From Burkholderiales bacterium JOSHI_001 (GTDB lineage Bacteria; Pseudomonadota; Gammaproteobacteria; Burkholderiales; Burkholderiaceae_C), in contig CM001438.1 of NCBI GenBank assembly GCA_000244995.1, forward strand, positions 3,186,090 through 3,250,089: 64,000 nt of DNA, given 5' to 3'. Below are positions 29,101-39,693 of the stretch, in pieces. Under the pieces are notes generated by a model that searched no databases, had not been told where the DNA came from, and worked only from the letters and a program-made list of their open reading frames with translations. Every line of letters begins with the position of its first letter. Positions within the stretch are counted from its first letter, which is position 1. A program made the translations under genes and the position numbers.

Positions 29101-29225
29101 GGCGTTTCGTGCGCGAATGGCGCGGCCTGTTCGCGCTGGCCGCCGCGCCGGGCGCCGGCGTGGCGGTGCTGCCGCTGCGCACCGCCCAAGCCCAGGCCGA
29201 GCGCGACGCCAGCGGCATCGAGTGA
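26169..29225 (+). CDS. MASE1-PAS-GGDEF-EAL cyclic-di-GMP enzyme
   Basis: A 1018-residue membrane protein. Residues ~15-300 hold eight or so helices of MASE1 type (AVRLGGAFNQAPGPVSPFWP is characteristic). A PAS-like region spans ~415-545. The diguanylate cyclase domain has an intact GGDEF motif (637-641) and DLDHFKSLND. The phosphodiesterase domain has intact EAL (766-768), LELEVLETA, DDFGTGYS and KIDRSF. Both activities look possible; one may be regulatory in practice. The start is TTG at 26169; an ATG at 26230 would remove part of the first helix. dnaG follows after 44 bases. Confidence 0.9.
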   Translation: MTSFPAALPALRRQPLAWLGMVLLVAAVCFGAVRLGGAFNQAPGPVSPFWPLAGVAMALLLRVGPGIWPGVWLGSALGLLTMPAAPGLAAAIAAGDTLGLVLAARWLLRNGFNPRLEQTRDLWRFTGAAAGAAAVLSSAWAVAALVLSGSLDPVNLPQAWVVRWAGETLGLFALGVPLLTLDRRSLAQSLGDHRWLSNLPLMAAALASGAAAMALLIDRSGLLLSPIVFLPHVLLCWLALRGGLALAASAVLALLAGSVALALLPGLPDAALQPPWAYLASLLAIVILLHALNGDLARTEARWQLALGGAGLGVAEWPLHRGAGYSSQRWRTLHADPGGTQTATLAAWLTRVHPDQRAALQLEIDALQQAGHDSLSQQLQLRVGEQWQWMELRLVVAERDSAQAPARLVATVSDVQARRSADERQRLSSSLFQNLHEGLLVVDADLRTLDANPTFCALLDTPREALLGSVPTLLRSASADPATRQRQAAMWASLRVAGSWTGEITDRRPSGDPVVLRTTVFTVPDAQGAPRYHVLMVSDVTLQRQQRERLERQAHFDELTQLPNRARLAKLLTEAMAATDREGQMLTVCYLDLDHFKSLNDVFGHDVGDQVLVQLAQRLRGALRSRASWSDVVARLGGDEFVLLLRANTLEEARMAVERVMRVVGEPMALAPGAAPITLSASVGATVYPMDRSDADTLLRHADHAMYTAKQSGRDGHVFFDLEHNRRNEERVMALGRFQEALDRDELVLHYQPKVDLRRGQVLGFEALLRWNHPERGMLAPAHFLPLIEHTGLSARVGDWVMAQALEQLDRWRTEGLDVSVSVNVSARHLQEPDFAQRLGELLARHSAPLGGFLELEVLETAALADIGFTSALLERCAVLGVRFALDDFGTGYSTLTYLKRLPVQVLKIDRSFVHNMLDDPQDRAIVEGVLSLARTFGCVAVAEGVETPAQARALLDLGCDIGQGSGIAPAMPAADAGRFVREWRGLFALAAAPGAGVAVLPLRTAQAQAERDASGIE

Positions 29226-29269
29226 CGGTGTCGCCGGCCGCCGTGGCGGCCCTTCGCTAGACTGCCCGC

Positions 29270-31165
29270 ATGCTGCCCCAAGGCTTCATCCAGGACCTGC
29301 TCGCCCGCGTGGACATCGTGGACGTGGTGGGCCGCCAGGTCGAGCTGAAGAAGGCCGGCATCAACCACAAGGGCCTGTGCCCCTTCCATGGCGAGAAGAC
29401 GCCCAGCTTCATCGTCAGCCCCACGCGCCAGACCTACCACTGCTTCGGCTGCGGGGCCCACGGCGACGCCATCCGCTTCCTGGTGGAACAAGGCGGCCTG
29501 CACTTCATGGACGCGGTGCGCGACCTGGCCCAGCAGGTGGGCGTGACCGTGCCCGAAGACGAGCGCAAGCCCGAGGACCGCGAGCGCGCGGCGCAGGAGC
29601 GGCAGCACCAGGTGACGCTGTCCGACGTGCTGGCCAAGGCCGGCGATCACTGGCGCGCGCAGTTGAAGGCCACACCGCGCGCGGTGGCCTACCTCAAGAA
29701 GCGTGGCCTCACCGGCGAGATCGCCGCGCGCTTCGGCATGGGCTATGCGCCCGAAGGCTGGCGCGGCCTGGCGAGCGTCTTCCCCAAGTACGACGACCCG
29801 CTGCTGGCCGAGGCCGGCCTGGTGATCGTGAAGGACGAAGAAGGCGACGAGGGCGCCGAGCAGAAGCGCTACGACCGCTTCCGCGACCGCATCATGTTCC
29901 CGATCCGCTCGGTCAAGGGCGATGTCATCGGCTTCGGCGGCCGGGTGCTGGACGCGGGCGAACCCAAGTACCTGAATTCGCCCGAGACCCCGGTGTTCGT
30001 GAAAGGCCGCGAGCTCTACGGCCTGTACGAAGCCCGCCAGGCCCTGCGCACCAAGGGCTACGCGCTGGTGGTGGAAGGCTACATGGACGTGGTGGCGCTG
30101 GCGCAAAGCGGTTTCGCCAACGCGGTGGCCACGCTGGGCACCGCCTGCACCGCCGACCACGTGGCCAAGCTGTTCCGTTTCACCGACGCAGTCGTCTTCA
30201 GCTTCGACGGCGACGCCGCCGGCCGCCGCGCCGCCGGCCGCGCGCTGGAAGCCTCGCTGCCGCACGCGGGCGACACCCGCAGCATCCGCTTCCTGTTCCT
30301 GCCACCCGAACACGACCCGGATTCCTTCGTGCGCGAGAACGGCCCCGAAGCCTTCGATCAGGCCGTGGCCGGCGCGCTGCCGTTGTCGCGCATGCTGTTG
30401 CAGACCGCGGGCGAAGGCGCCGACCTGGCCACGCCCGAAGGCCGCGCGCGCCTGCTGGCCCAGGCCGGGCCGCTGTTCGCGCTGCTGCCGGCCGGGCTGC
30501 TGCGCGAGCAGATCCTGGCCGAACTGGCCCAGGCCGGCGGCCTGGGCGCGGAGCAGTTGTCCCGCCTGTGGGGCGAAGCCGCCGCGCGCCGCCCGGGTGC
30601 CGCCCGCCAGGCCCCACCGGCCGACGATGCGCCGCCCGCCGACGACGATCGGGGAGCGCGCCCATCCAGCCGCCACGCCCAACGCTTCGCCCCGCGCCGC
30701 ATGCCCGGCGCCACCACCAACCTGCTGGACCGCGCCGCCTGGCTGCTGTTGCAGCACGTGGCGCTGTGGGACGAACTGGGCCCCGAGCAGCACGAACGCC
30801 TGGCCGGCCAGCCCGCGCCCTATGGCGGCTTCTTCGCCTGGATAGAGCGCTGCCTGCATGAACACGGGCCGCTGTCGCGCAATGGCTTGCTGGAGCACCT
30901 GCACGACGGCGAGGAACACGCCGAGGTCGACCCGGGGCTGAACGCCTTGGTGCAGCGCGTGTCGCAACTGCACGACCTGGACGCCGAAGTCCAGCCCATG
31001 CCCGAGTTGCAGGCCGTGCTGCAGCGCCTGCATGTGCAGCAGGTCAAGGACGAGCTGAACCTGATCATCGAATCGGGCGAGTTGTCCGATGCCGCCGTGG
31101 CCCGTCGCAACGAGTTGCTGGCCCAGCAGCAGGCGCTGGCCCGCGCAGCGCGCAGCGGCGCCTGA
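29270..31165 (+). CDS. dnaG: DNA primase DnaG
   Basis: A 631-residue primase making RNA primers at the replication fork. The N-terminal zinc finger has CPFHGEKTPSF and CFGCGAHGD (residues ~37-66). The RNA polymerase core and Toprim domain follow (VVEGYMDVVAL with the catalytic Glu near residue 269, FSFDGDAAGRRA). A low-complexity Ala/Pro linker around residues 440-470 precedes the C-terminal DnaB-binding domain. It stands just upstream of rpoD, a common order, but a separate promoter lies between them. Confidence 0.96.
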   Translation: MLPQGFIQDLLARVDIVDVVGRQVELKKAGINHKGLCPFHGEKTPSFIVSPTRQTYHCFGCGAHGDAIRFLVEQGGLHFMDAVRDLAQQVGVTVPEDERKPEDRERAAQERQHQVTLSDVLAKAGDHWRAQLKATPRAVAYLKKRGLTGEIAARFGMGYAPEGWRGLASVFPKYDDPLLAEAGLVIVKDEEGDEGAEQKRYDRFRDRIMFPIRSVKGDVIGFGGRVLDAGEPKYLNSPETPVFVKGRELYGLYEARQALRTKGYALVVEGYMDVVALAQSGFANAVATLGTACTADHVAKLFRFTDAVVFSFDGDAAGRRAAGRALEASLPHAGDTRSIRFLFLPPEHDPDSFVRENGPEAFDQAVAGALPLSRMLLQTAGEGADLATPEGRARLLAQAGPLFALLPAGLLREQILAELAQAGGLGAEQLSRLWGEAAARRPGAARQAPPADDAPPADDDRGARPSSRHAQRFAPRRMPGATTNLLDRAAWLLLQHVALWDELGPEQHERLAGQPAPYGGFFAWIERCLHEHGPLSRNGLLEHLHDGEEHAEVDPGLNALVQRVSQLHDLDAEVQPMPELQAVLQRLHVQQVKDELNLIIESGELSDAAVARRNELLAQQQALARAARSGA

Positions 31166-31185
31166 ACCGCCGGGCCAGGCAGTTT

Positions 31186-31214
31186 TTGACGCCCGCCCGT
31201 CTATCGACGATAAT
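31186..31214 (+). promoter_or_regulatory. Near-consensus sigma-70 promoter before rpoD
   Basis: TTGACG (31186-31191), a 17-base spacer and GATAAT (31209-31214) give one mismatch in each hexamer. It lies 245 bases upstream of the rpoD ATG and 21 bases after the dnaG stop, so rpoD has its own promoter and a long leader. Confidence 0.7.
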
Positions 31215-31458
31215 CCTGGATTGGTTTGCAGCGGCAAGAGTGACAGCAGCACCTTCCGGGCCCCGGCCACCCGCGACACGGGAACATCAGGCCACCCTCA
31301 CCCGCCAAGGACTGCATATTGAAGGTTCACGCGAACTTGCCCGCCCTGAAACCACCCCCGCGCCGCGGCATGGCTGCCCCGGCGCTTGAGTCCGTCCGTT
31401 TTCGGCCGGCGGGTGCTGCTTTCCGGGCCGCCGCCCCTTCCATCCATCGAGGAACCGC

Positions 31459-33747
<2,289 letters not shown>

Positions 33748-33796
33748 CCGACCCGGGCGCCATTCTTTCCCTGAGGCGCCGCTAAACTGCCCGCCC

Positions 33797-34756
33797 ATGA
33801 CGCGGATATCCGAGCGCACGGTGCTGTTTGCCGACCTGCGCGGCAGCACCTCCTTGTTCGAGACGCTCGGCAATGCCGAGGCGACCTCGGTGGTGACGCA
33901 CACGGTGAACGCGGTGTCGCAGAAGGTGCCGGGGCACGGTGGCACGGTCATCAAGACCCTGGGTGATGGCCTGATGGCGGTGTTCGACACCCCGCCGGCG
34001 GCCCTGCTGGCCAGCGCCCAGATGCACGAGGTGCTGGACCGCCTGGTCAGCCGCGGCGGCGAGCGTGGTGCCTCGGCCGGCCTGCGCGGGCTGCGCCTGC
34101 AGGTGGCCATGGCCTGCGGTGAGGTGGTGGAGATGAACGGCGACTGCTTCGGCGACGCCGTGAACGTGTCCGCCCGGCTGCTGGACCACGCCGGCGACAA
34201 CGAAACCCTGATCACCGGAACGGTGCACGCGCGCCTGTCGCGCGAAGACCAGGCGCGCTTTCGCAACCTGGACTGGATGCACCTGCGCGGCCGGGCCGAG
34301 CCGGTGCAGGTGTTCGTGCTGGGCAGCCGCCGCCCCAGCAGCGACACCGGCTACGACCCGGTGGTCACCCAGTTCGGCGCGGTGGAATCCAGCGCCGACC
34401 CCGACGGCATCCGCCTGTCCTGGCTGGACATGGACGACGTCTACGGCGCCGACCACCTGCCCATCATCCTGGGCCGCTCGCCCCAGGCCACGCTGAGGGT
34501 GGACGACTCGCGCGTGTCGCGCTCGCACGCCCGCATCGACTGGCACGCCGGCGCCTTCCAACTCACCGACCTGTCCTACAACGGCACCTACGTGCGCTTC
34601 GGCAGCACCGGCGAGGTGGTGAGCCTGCGCCGCGGCACCTGCACCCTGCACGGCAGTGGTGCCATCGGCCTGGGCGGGTCGCCCTCCGACCCCACGTCGC
34701 CCACGCTGCACTTCGAGGTGCTGTCTTTCAACGACACTGTGCCGCATCTGCCCTGA
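33797..34756 (+). CDS. Class III adenylate cyclase fused to an FHA domain
   Basis: A 319-residue soluble protein. Residues ~5-180 form a class III nucleotidyl cyclase. The two metal aspartates are Asp13 (LFADLRGST) and Asp57 (TLGDGLMAVF), the adenine-reading Lys is Lys53, and the Asn/Arg pair lies in GDAVNVSARL. All key residues are present, so cAMP synthesis is likely. Residues ~225-300 are a forkhead-associated phosphothreonine-binding domain: GRSPQATL, DDSRVSRSHARI and SYNGTYVR. The fusion suggests docking to a phosphoprotein. No Ser/Thr kinase gene is adjacent. It starts 49 bases after rpoD; hemH follows after 39. Confidence 0.9.
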   Translation: MTRISERTVLFADLRGSTSLFETLGNAEATSVVTHTVNAVSQKVPGHGGTVIKTLGDGLMAVFDTPPAALLASAQMHEVLDRLVSRGGERGASAGLRGLRLQVAMACGEVVEMNGDCFGDAVNVSARLLDHAGDNETLITGTVHARLSREDQARFRNLDWMHLRGRAEPVQVFVLGSRRPSSDTGYDPVVTQFGAVESSADPDGIRLSWLDMDDVYGADHLPIILGRSPQATLRVDDSRVSRSHARIDWHAGAFQLTDLSYNGTYVRFGSTGEVVSLRRGTCTLHGSGAIGLGGSPSDPTSPTLHFEVLSFNDTVPHLP

Positions 34757-34795
34757 ACCGCGGCCGCCTTGCGGCCGATCACCTGCGCCCTGCCG

Positions 34796-35893
34796 ATGCC
34801 CTTCGCCCCCGAGCCGCCGTACACCCACGGCCGCGCCGCCCGCACCGCCGTCCTGCTGACCAACCTGGGCACGCCCGACGCCCCCACGGCCGCCGCGCTG
34901 CGCCGCTACCTGGGCGAATTCCTGTCCGACCCGCGGGTGGTCGAGATTCCGAAACTGGCCTGGTGGCCCATCCTGCACGGCATCATCCTGCGCACCCGGC
35001 CGGCCAAGAGCGCGGCCAAGTACGCCACGGTCTGGACCGACGAAGGCTCGCCGCTGCTGTCCTGGACCGTGAAGCAGGCCAAGCTGCTGCAGGGCTACCT
35101 GGGCGAACGCGGCCATGCCGTGCAGGTGCTGCCGGCCATGCGCTACGGCAACCCATCCATTGCGTCGCAGTTGGACGCACTGAAGGCCGACGGTGCCACC
35201 CGGGTGCTGGTGCTGCCGCTGTACCCCCAGTACAGCGGCGCCACCACCGGCAGCACGGTGGATGCGGTCACGGCCTGGGCGCAGCGCACCCGCCACGTGC
35301 CCGAACTGCGCTTCGTCAACCGCTACCACGACGACCCCGCCCACATCGCCGCGCTGGCCGCCAGCGTGCGCCACCACTGGCAGCGCGACGGGCGTGGCCG
35401 CATGCTGGTGATGAGCTTCCACGGCATGCCCGAGCGCACCCTGCACCTGGGCGACCCCTACCACTGTGAATGCCTGAAGACCGGCCGCCTGCTGGCCCAG
35501 GCGCTGGGCCTGGCGGACGACGAGTACAAGGTCACCTTCCAAAGCCGCTTCGGGAAGGCCAAGTGGCTGGAGCCCTACACCGAACCCACGCTGCGCACCC
35601 TGCCCGGCGGGGGCCACACGCGGGTGGACGTCATCTGCCCCGGCTTTTCGGCCGATTGCCTGGAAACGCTGGAAGAAATTGCCCAGGAAGGCCGCGACGC
35701 CTTCCTGGAGTCAGGCGGCCAGGAATTCCACTACATCCCCTGCCTGAACGACCAGCCGCAGGGCATGAAGGCCATCACCGAGCTGGCCATCCGCCACCTG
35801 CAGGGCTGGCCCACGGCCGCCACCAGCGACGAGCAGATTGCGCTGCTGGCGGCCCAGCGCCATCGCGCGCTGGCCTTGGGCGCGGGCGACTGA
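34796..35893 (+). CDS. hemH: Ferrochelatase HemH
   Basis: A 365-residue enzyme inserting Fe(II) into protoporphyrin IX, the last step of protoheme synthesis. Visible marks are LLTNLGTPDAPT, LPLYPQYSGATTGS, the metal-site MSFHGMPERT with its catalytic His, and CPGFSADCLETLEEI with the conserved Glu. The ATG at 34796 is preferred to an earlier TTG at 34769. Two Cys in YHCECLKTG sit where other family members differ. It converges with tctA over a 21-base gap. Confidence 0.95.
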   Translation: MPFAPEPPYTHGRAARTAVLLTNLGTPDAPTAAALRRYLGEFLSDPRVVEIPKLAWWPILHGIILRTRPAKSAAKYATVWTDEGSPLLSWTVKQAKLLQGYLGERGHAVQVLPAMRYGNPSIASQLDALKADGATRVLVLPLYPQYSGATTGSTVDAVTAWAQRTRHVPELRFVNRYHDDPAHIAALAASVRHHWQRDGRGRMLVMSFHGMPERTLHLGDPYHCECLKTGRLLAQALGLADDEYKVTFQSRFGKAKWLEPYTEPTLRTLPGGGHTRVDVICPGFSADCLETLEEIAQEGRDAFLESGGQEFHYIPCLNDQPQGMKAITELAIRHLQGWPTAATSDEQIALLAAQRHRALALGAGD

Positions 35894-35914
35894 GCACGGC
35901 GCCGGGGCCGGGCC

Positions 35915-37405
35915 TCAGGCGCGCTGGCGCTTCACCAGCTTCATCAGCCGCGGCAGCACCAGCAGGGCCACCACCACCGCCAGCAGCGTGGCCGACATCG
36001 GGCGCTGGATGAACACGCTCCAGTGGCCATCACCGATGCTGATGGCGTTGCGCAACTGCGCCTCGGCCAGCGGACCCAGGATGGCGCCCACGATCACCGG
36101 CGCCACCGGGAAGTCGAAGCGCCGCATCAGCACGCCCAGCACGCCGATCACCAGCATCAGCACCAGGTCGTAAGCGCTCTGGCGCATGCCGTACACGCCC
36201 ACGGTGGCGAAGATCAGGATGCCGGCGTAGAGCTGCGCCCGCGGAATCTGCAGCAGCTTCACCCAGAAGCCCACCAGCGGCAGGTTCAGCACCAGCAGCA
36301 TCACGTTGCCGATGTACAGGCTGGCGATCAGCGCCCACACCAGGCCGGACGAGGTCTGGAACAGCTGCGGCCCGGCCTGGATGCCGTAGTTCTGGAACGC
36401 CGACAGCAGGATGGCCGCGGTCACCGAGGTGGGAATGCCCAGGGTCAGCAGCGGCACCAGCGTGGCGGTGACCGCCGCGTTGTTGGCCGCCTCCGGCCCG
36501 GCCACGCCTTCGATGGCGCCGGTGGTGCCGAACTCTTCCTTGTGCTTGGACAGCTTGCGCTCCACGCCATAGCTCAGGAAGGTAGGGATCTCGGTGCCGC
36601 CGGCCGGAATGGTGCCGAAGGGAAAGCCCAGCGCCGTGCCGCGCAGCCACGCCGGCCAGGAGCGCCGCCATTCGGCACCGGTCATGTGCACCTTGCCCAT
36701 GGTGTTCATGGTGGCGCTGCTGCGGCCTTCGTACAGCGCGGTGTACAGGGTCTCGCCCACCGCGAACAGGCCCACCGCCAGCAGCACCACTTCGATGCCG
36801 TCCAGCAGTTCGGGCACGCCGAGCGTGAAGCGCACCGCGCCGCTGATCTGGTCCTGCCCGATCAGGCCGATGGCCAGGCCGATGAACAGCGCCGTCAGCC
36901 CGCGCAAGGTGCTCTGCCCCAGCACCGCGCTCACGGTGGTGAAGGCCAGCAGCATCAGGCAGAAGTACTCGGGCGGACCCAGCTTCACGGCGCGCTCGGC
37001 CACGAAGGGCGCGAACAGGGTCACCAGCACGGTGGCGATGGTGCCGGCCACGAAGCTGCCGATGGCACTGGTGGCCAGCGCCGCGCCGGCACGGCCGCTC
37101 TTGGCCATCTTGAAGCCTTCCAGCGCCGTGACCATGGAGCCGGTTTCGCCCGGCGTGTTCAGCAGGATGGACGTGGTGCTGCCGCCGTACATGGCGCCGT
37201 AGTAGATGCCGGCGAAGAAGATCATGCTGGCCGTGGGTTCCACCTGCGCGGTGATGGGCAGCAGCATGGCCACCGTGACCGCCGGGCCCAGGCCGGGCAG
37301 CACGCCGATGGCGGTGCCCACCGCACAGCCGACGAAGGCCCACAGCAGGTTGACCGGCGTGCCGGCCGTGGCAAATCCGCCCAGCAGGGCGTTCCAGATG
37401 TCCAT
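35915..37405 (-). CDS. tctA: TctA, large permease of a tripartite tricarboxylate transporter
   Basis: A 496-residue inner-membrane protein with about twelve helices. Family signatures include [21 protein letters not shown] near residue 35, [21 protein letters not shown] near 70 and [20 protein letters not shown] near 290. With TctB and the periplasmic TctC it takes up a carboxylate using the ion gradient; the exact substrate cannot be read. It is last in the tctCBA operon, 19 bases after tctB, with GGAG before the ATG. Confidence 0.94.
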   Translation of the reverse strand: MDIWNALLGGFATAGTPVNLLWAFVGCAVGTAIGVLPGLGPAVTVAMLLPITAQVEPTASMIFFAGIYYGAMYGGSTTSILLNTPGETGSMVTALEGFKMAKSGRAGAALATSAIGSFVAGTIATVLVTLFAPFVAERAVKLGPPEYFCLMLLAFTTVSAVLGQSTLRGLTALFIGLAIGLIGQDQISGAVRFTLGVPELLDGIEVVLLAVGLFAVGETLYTALYEGRSSATMNTMGKVHMTGAEWRRSWPAWLRGTALGFPFGTIPAGGTEIPTFLSYGVERKLSKHKEEFGTTGAIEGVAGPEAANNAAVTATLVPLLTLGIPTSVTAAILLSAFQNYGIQAGPQLFQTSSGLVWALIASLYIGNVMLLVLNLPLVGFWVKLLQIPRAQLYAGILIFATVGVYGMRQSAYDLVLMLVIGVLGVLMRRFDFPVAPVIVGAILGPLAEAQLRNAISIGDGHWSVFIQRPMSATLLAVVVALLVLPRLMKLVKRQRA

Positions 37406-37424
37406 GTGCGCTCCCGAGGGGAAA

Positions 37425-37943
37425 TCAGATCCAGCCGGTGGAGGTCAATCCAGGCAGGTTGATGTTCAGCACCTTGGTGAACATCCAGAACGTGGGCGCC
37501 GCGATGCACAGCCCCACACCCAGGTCGATGGCCGACTGCCGCGCGCCGCCGGACGGCTTGCCTTCGCTGGACCGCAGGCCGCGCACCGCCAGCGCAAAGC
37601 ACAGCGCGCAGGCCAGGATGAAGCCGATGCGGGTGATCAGCGCCGCATTGGCCAGCACCCCGGCCGCCACCCAGGCCAGCGCGGGCCAGTCGCCCCGCTC
37701 GGCGCCCGAGGGCTTTTCCATCACCAGGAAGCCGGTGCTCAAGCCCTGCCACAGCAGCAGCGCGCCGCAGACGGCCAGGGCCCCCGCCACCATCCAGGGC
37801 AGGAAGTTCGGGCCCACGCCGCCATAGCCAGCGTCGGAGGAGATGCCGCTGGCGCCGAAGGCCAACAGGGCCGCCAGCACCAGCACGGCCGCGCCGATGG
37901 CGGCCTGCTGGCGCTTGGCCTCGGGCGAGGTGGCTTCGCTCAC
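37425..37943 (-). CDS. tctB: TctB, small membrane subunit of the tripartite tricarboxylate transporter
   Basis: A 172-residue protein with four hydrophobic helices, the TctB pattern: a first helix [22 protein letters not shown], a G-VGPNFLPW motif after it, two clustered helices around residues 85-110, and a last one near the C-terminus. The start is GTG at 37943, one base after the tctC stop, so translation is coupled. It is the least conserved subunit, and assignment rests on topology, length and position. Confidence 0.88.
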   Translation of the reverse strand: MSEATSPEAKRQQAAIGAAVLVLAALLAFGASGISSDAGYGGVGPNFLPWMVAGALAVCGALLLWQGLSTGFLVMEKPSGAERGDWPALAWVAAGVLANAALITRIGFILACALCFALAVRGLRSSEGKPSGGARQSAIDLGVGLCIAAPTFWMFTKVLNINLPGLTSTGWI

Positions 37944-37944
37944 C

Positions 37945-38904
37945 TCACACCATCCCGGCCTTGACCATGGTGGCGCGCAGGCCGGCGAATTCGCGGTCCA
38001 CGAACTCTTCGAATTCCTTGCCGGTCAGCAGGGCCGGGGTCCAGCCGTTCTTGTCCATGGCTTCGGCCCAGGCCTTGCTCTTGGTGGCCTTGACGATCAT
38101 GTCGATCAGCGCCTTGCGCTGCTCCGGCGTGATGCCCGGCGCGCCATACACACCGCGCCAGTTGCCGATCTCGACATTGATGCCCTGCTCCTTCAGCGTG
38201 GGCACGTTGATGCCCTTCAGGCGCTGCGCCGAGGTGACCGCGATCGCGCGCATCTTGCCGCTGTCGATGTACTGCTGGAATTCGCTGTAGCCGCTGCCGC
38301 CCACCGTGACGTTGCCGCCCAGGATGGCCGCGGTGGCCTCGCCACCCCCGCGGAAGGCCACGTAGTTGATCTTGGCCGCGTCCACGCCCACTTCGCGCGC
38401 GATCATGGCCGCGGCGATGTGCTCGGTGGACCCGCGCGAGCCGCCGCCCCACTTCACGCTGCCGGGGTCCTTCTTCAGCTGCGCCACCACGTCGGCCATG
38501 GTCTTGAAGGGCGAATCGGCCGGCAGCACGAACACGTTGTATTCGCTGGTCAGGCGCGCCAGCGGGGTGGCCGCGGTCACGCTCACCGGCGGCTTGCCGG
38601 TGATGATGCCGCCCAGCATCACCGCGCCCATCACCATCATGGCGTTGCCGTCACCCTTGGCCGAATTGACGAACTGCGCCAGGCCGATCGCGCCCGCGGC
38701 ACCGCCCTTGTTTTCAAAGGTCACGGCGCTGGCGGCGCCGGCGTCCTGCAGCGCCTTGCCCAGCGCGCGGCCGGTGGTGTCCCAGCCGCCGCCCGGGTTG
38801 GCGGGGATCATCATCTTCAGGTTGGTATTGGCCTGGGCGGCCAGCGGCAGGGCGCCCGTGGCGGCCAGCGCGGCCAGGCTCTTGAGGAAAGCGTCACGGC
38901 GCAT
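37945..38904 (-). CDS. tctC: TctC, Bug-family periplasmic substrate receptor
   Basis: A 319-residue exported binding protein. The signal peptide ends LPLAAQAN near residue 26. The mature part has MMIPANPGGGWDTTGRALGKAL, the hallmark first strand and ligand loop of Bug receptors. It continues with VENKGGAAG-like VTFENKGGAAGAIG and the GGGSRGSTEHIAA loop that encloses carboxylate ligands. AGGAG precedes the ATG at 38904. It is the first gene of the tctCBA operon and is divergent from the tctDE regulators across 96 bases, where the controlled promoter should lie. Confidence 0.94.
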   Translation of the reverse strand: MRRDAFLKSLAALAATGALPLAAQANTNLKMMIPANPGGGWDTTGRALGKALQDAGAASAVTFENKGGAAGAIGLAQFVNSAKGDGNAMMVMGAVMLGGIITGKPPVSVTAATPLARLTSEYNVFVLPADSPFKTMADVVAQLKKDPGSVKWGGGSRGSTEHIAAAMIAREVGVDAAKINYVAFRGGGEATAAILGGNVTVGGSGYSEFQQYIDSGKMRAIAVTSAQRLKGINVPTLKEQGINVEIGNWRGVYGAPGITPEQRKALIDMIVKATKSKAWAEAMDKNGWTPALLTGKEFEEFVDREFAGLRATMVKAGMV

Positions 38905-39000
38905 GGAGGAGTCTCCTGGAAGGGAAGAACCCTATGCTCGAAAGCCAGGCTGTCAAAGCGCTGTCGAAGGGCCTGGGGTAAGTGCTAGGCTGCCCGCCCA

Positions 39001-39693
39001 ATGAAGCTGCTGCTGGTGGAAGACAACCCCGCGATGCAGGCCACGCTGCGCCGGGCCTTCGAGCGCCAGGGCATGCAGGTGGTGTGCTGCGACGATGGCG
39101 CCCGCGCCCTGGACCGCTGGCAGGCCAGCCTGCCCGACGCGGTGGTGCTGGACCTGAGCCTGCCCGGGCGCGACGGCCTGCAGGTGCTGGCCGACGCGCG
39201 GGCCGCGGGCCTGGCCACGCCGGTGCTCATCCTCACCGCGCGCAGCACCGTGGGCGACCGCATCCTGGGCCTGAACACCGGCGCCGACGACTACCTGGCC
39301 AAGCCCTTCGACCTGGACGAATTGGAAGCCCGCATCCGCGCGCTGGTGCGGCGCTCGGGCGGCCAGGCCTCGTCCCCCATGAACGCTCCCCTGGCCAGCG
39401 GGCCTGAATTCGGCGGCCTGCGGGTGGATGCCGACAGCGGCGCGGTCTACCACCGTGGCGCCGTGATGGACCTCACCACACGTGAAGCGGCGCTGCTGCG
39501 CGCCCTGCTGGCCCGCCCCGGCCAGGCGGTCGCCAAGGAACGCCTGTTTGAAGCCGTGTTTCCGGGCCTGGCCGAGGTGCAGATGGAAGCGGTGGAGGTG
39601 GTGGCCTACCGCCTGCGCAAGAAGCTGGCTGCCACCGGCACCCAACTGGTCACACTGCGCGGGTTGGGTTACCTGCTGAAGGCCGGCGCATGA
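39001..39693 (+). CDS. tctD: TctD-like OmpR/PhoB-type response regulator
   Basis: A 230-residue regulator. The receiver domain (1-118) has LLVEDNPAM, the phospho-acceptor Asp in VLDLSLPGRDGL near residue 51 and the Lys in YLAKPF. The C-terminal winged helix (~145-225) has LTTREAALLRALLARPGQAV and VVAYRLRKKL. Its stop overlaps the kinase start (ATGA). Position divergent to tctCBA predicts that it activates the transporter when the substrate is sensed. Confidence 0.9.
   Translation: MKLLLVEDNPAMQATLRRAFERQGMQVVCCDDGARALDRWQASLPDAVVLDLSLPGRDGLQVLADARAAGLATPVLILTARSTVGDRILGLNTGADDYLAKPFDLDELEARIRALVRRSGGQASSPMNAPLASGPEFGGLRVDADSGAVYHRGAVMDLTTREAALLRALLARPGQAVAKERLFEAVFPGLAEVQMEAVEVVAYRLRKKLAATGTQLVTLRGLGYLLKAGA

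Noticed and set aside
26114-29189. Several long antisense frames opposite the GGDEF-EAL gene
   Set aside because: Arg/Ala/Gly-rich with no recognisable domain, fully antisense to a protein with complete motifs.
33748-33796. GGCGCC pair after rpoD as terminator
   Set aside because: Only a six-base self-complementary arm with a 13-base loop and no T-run.
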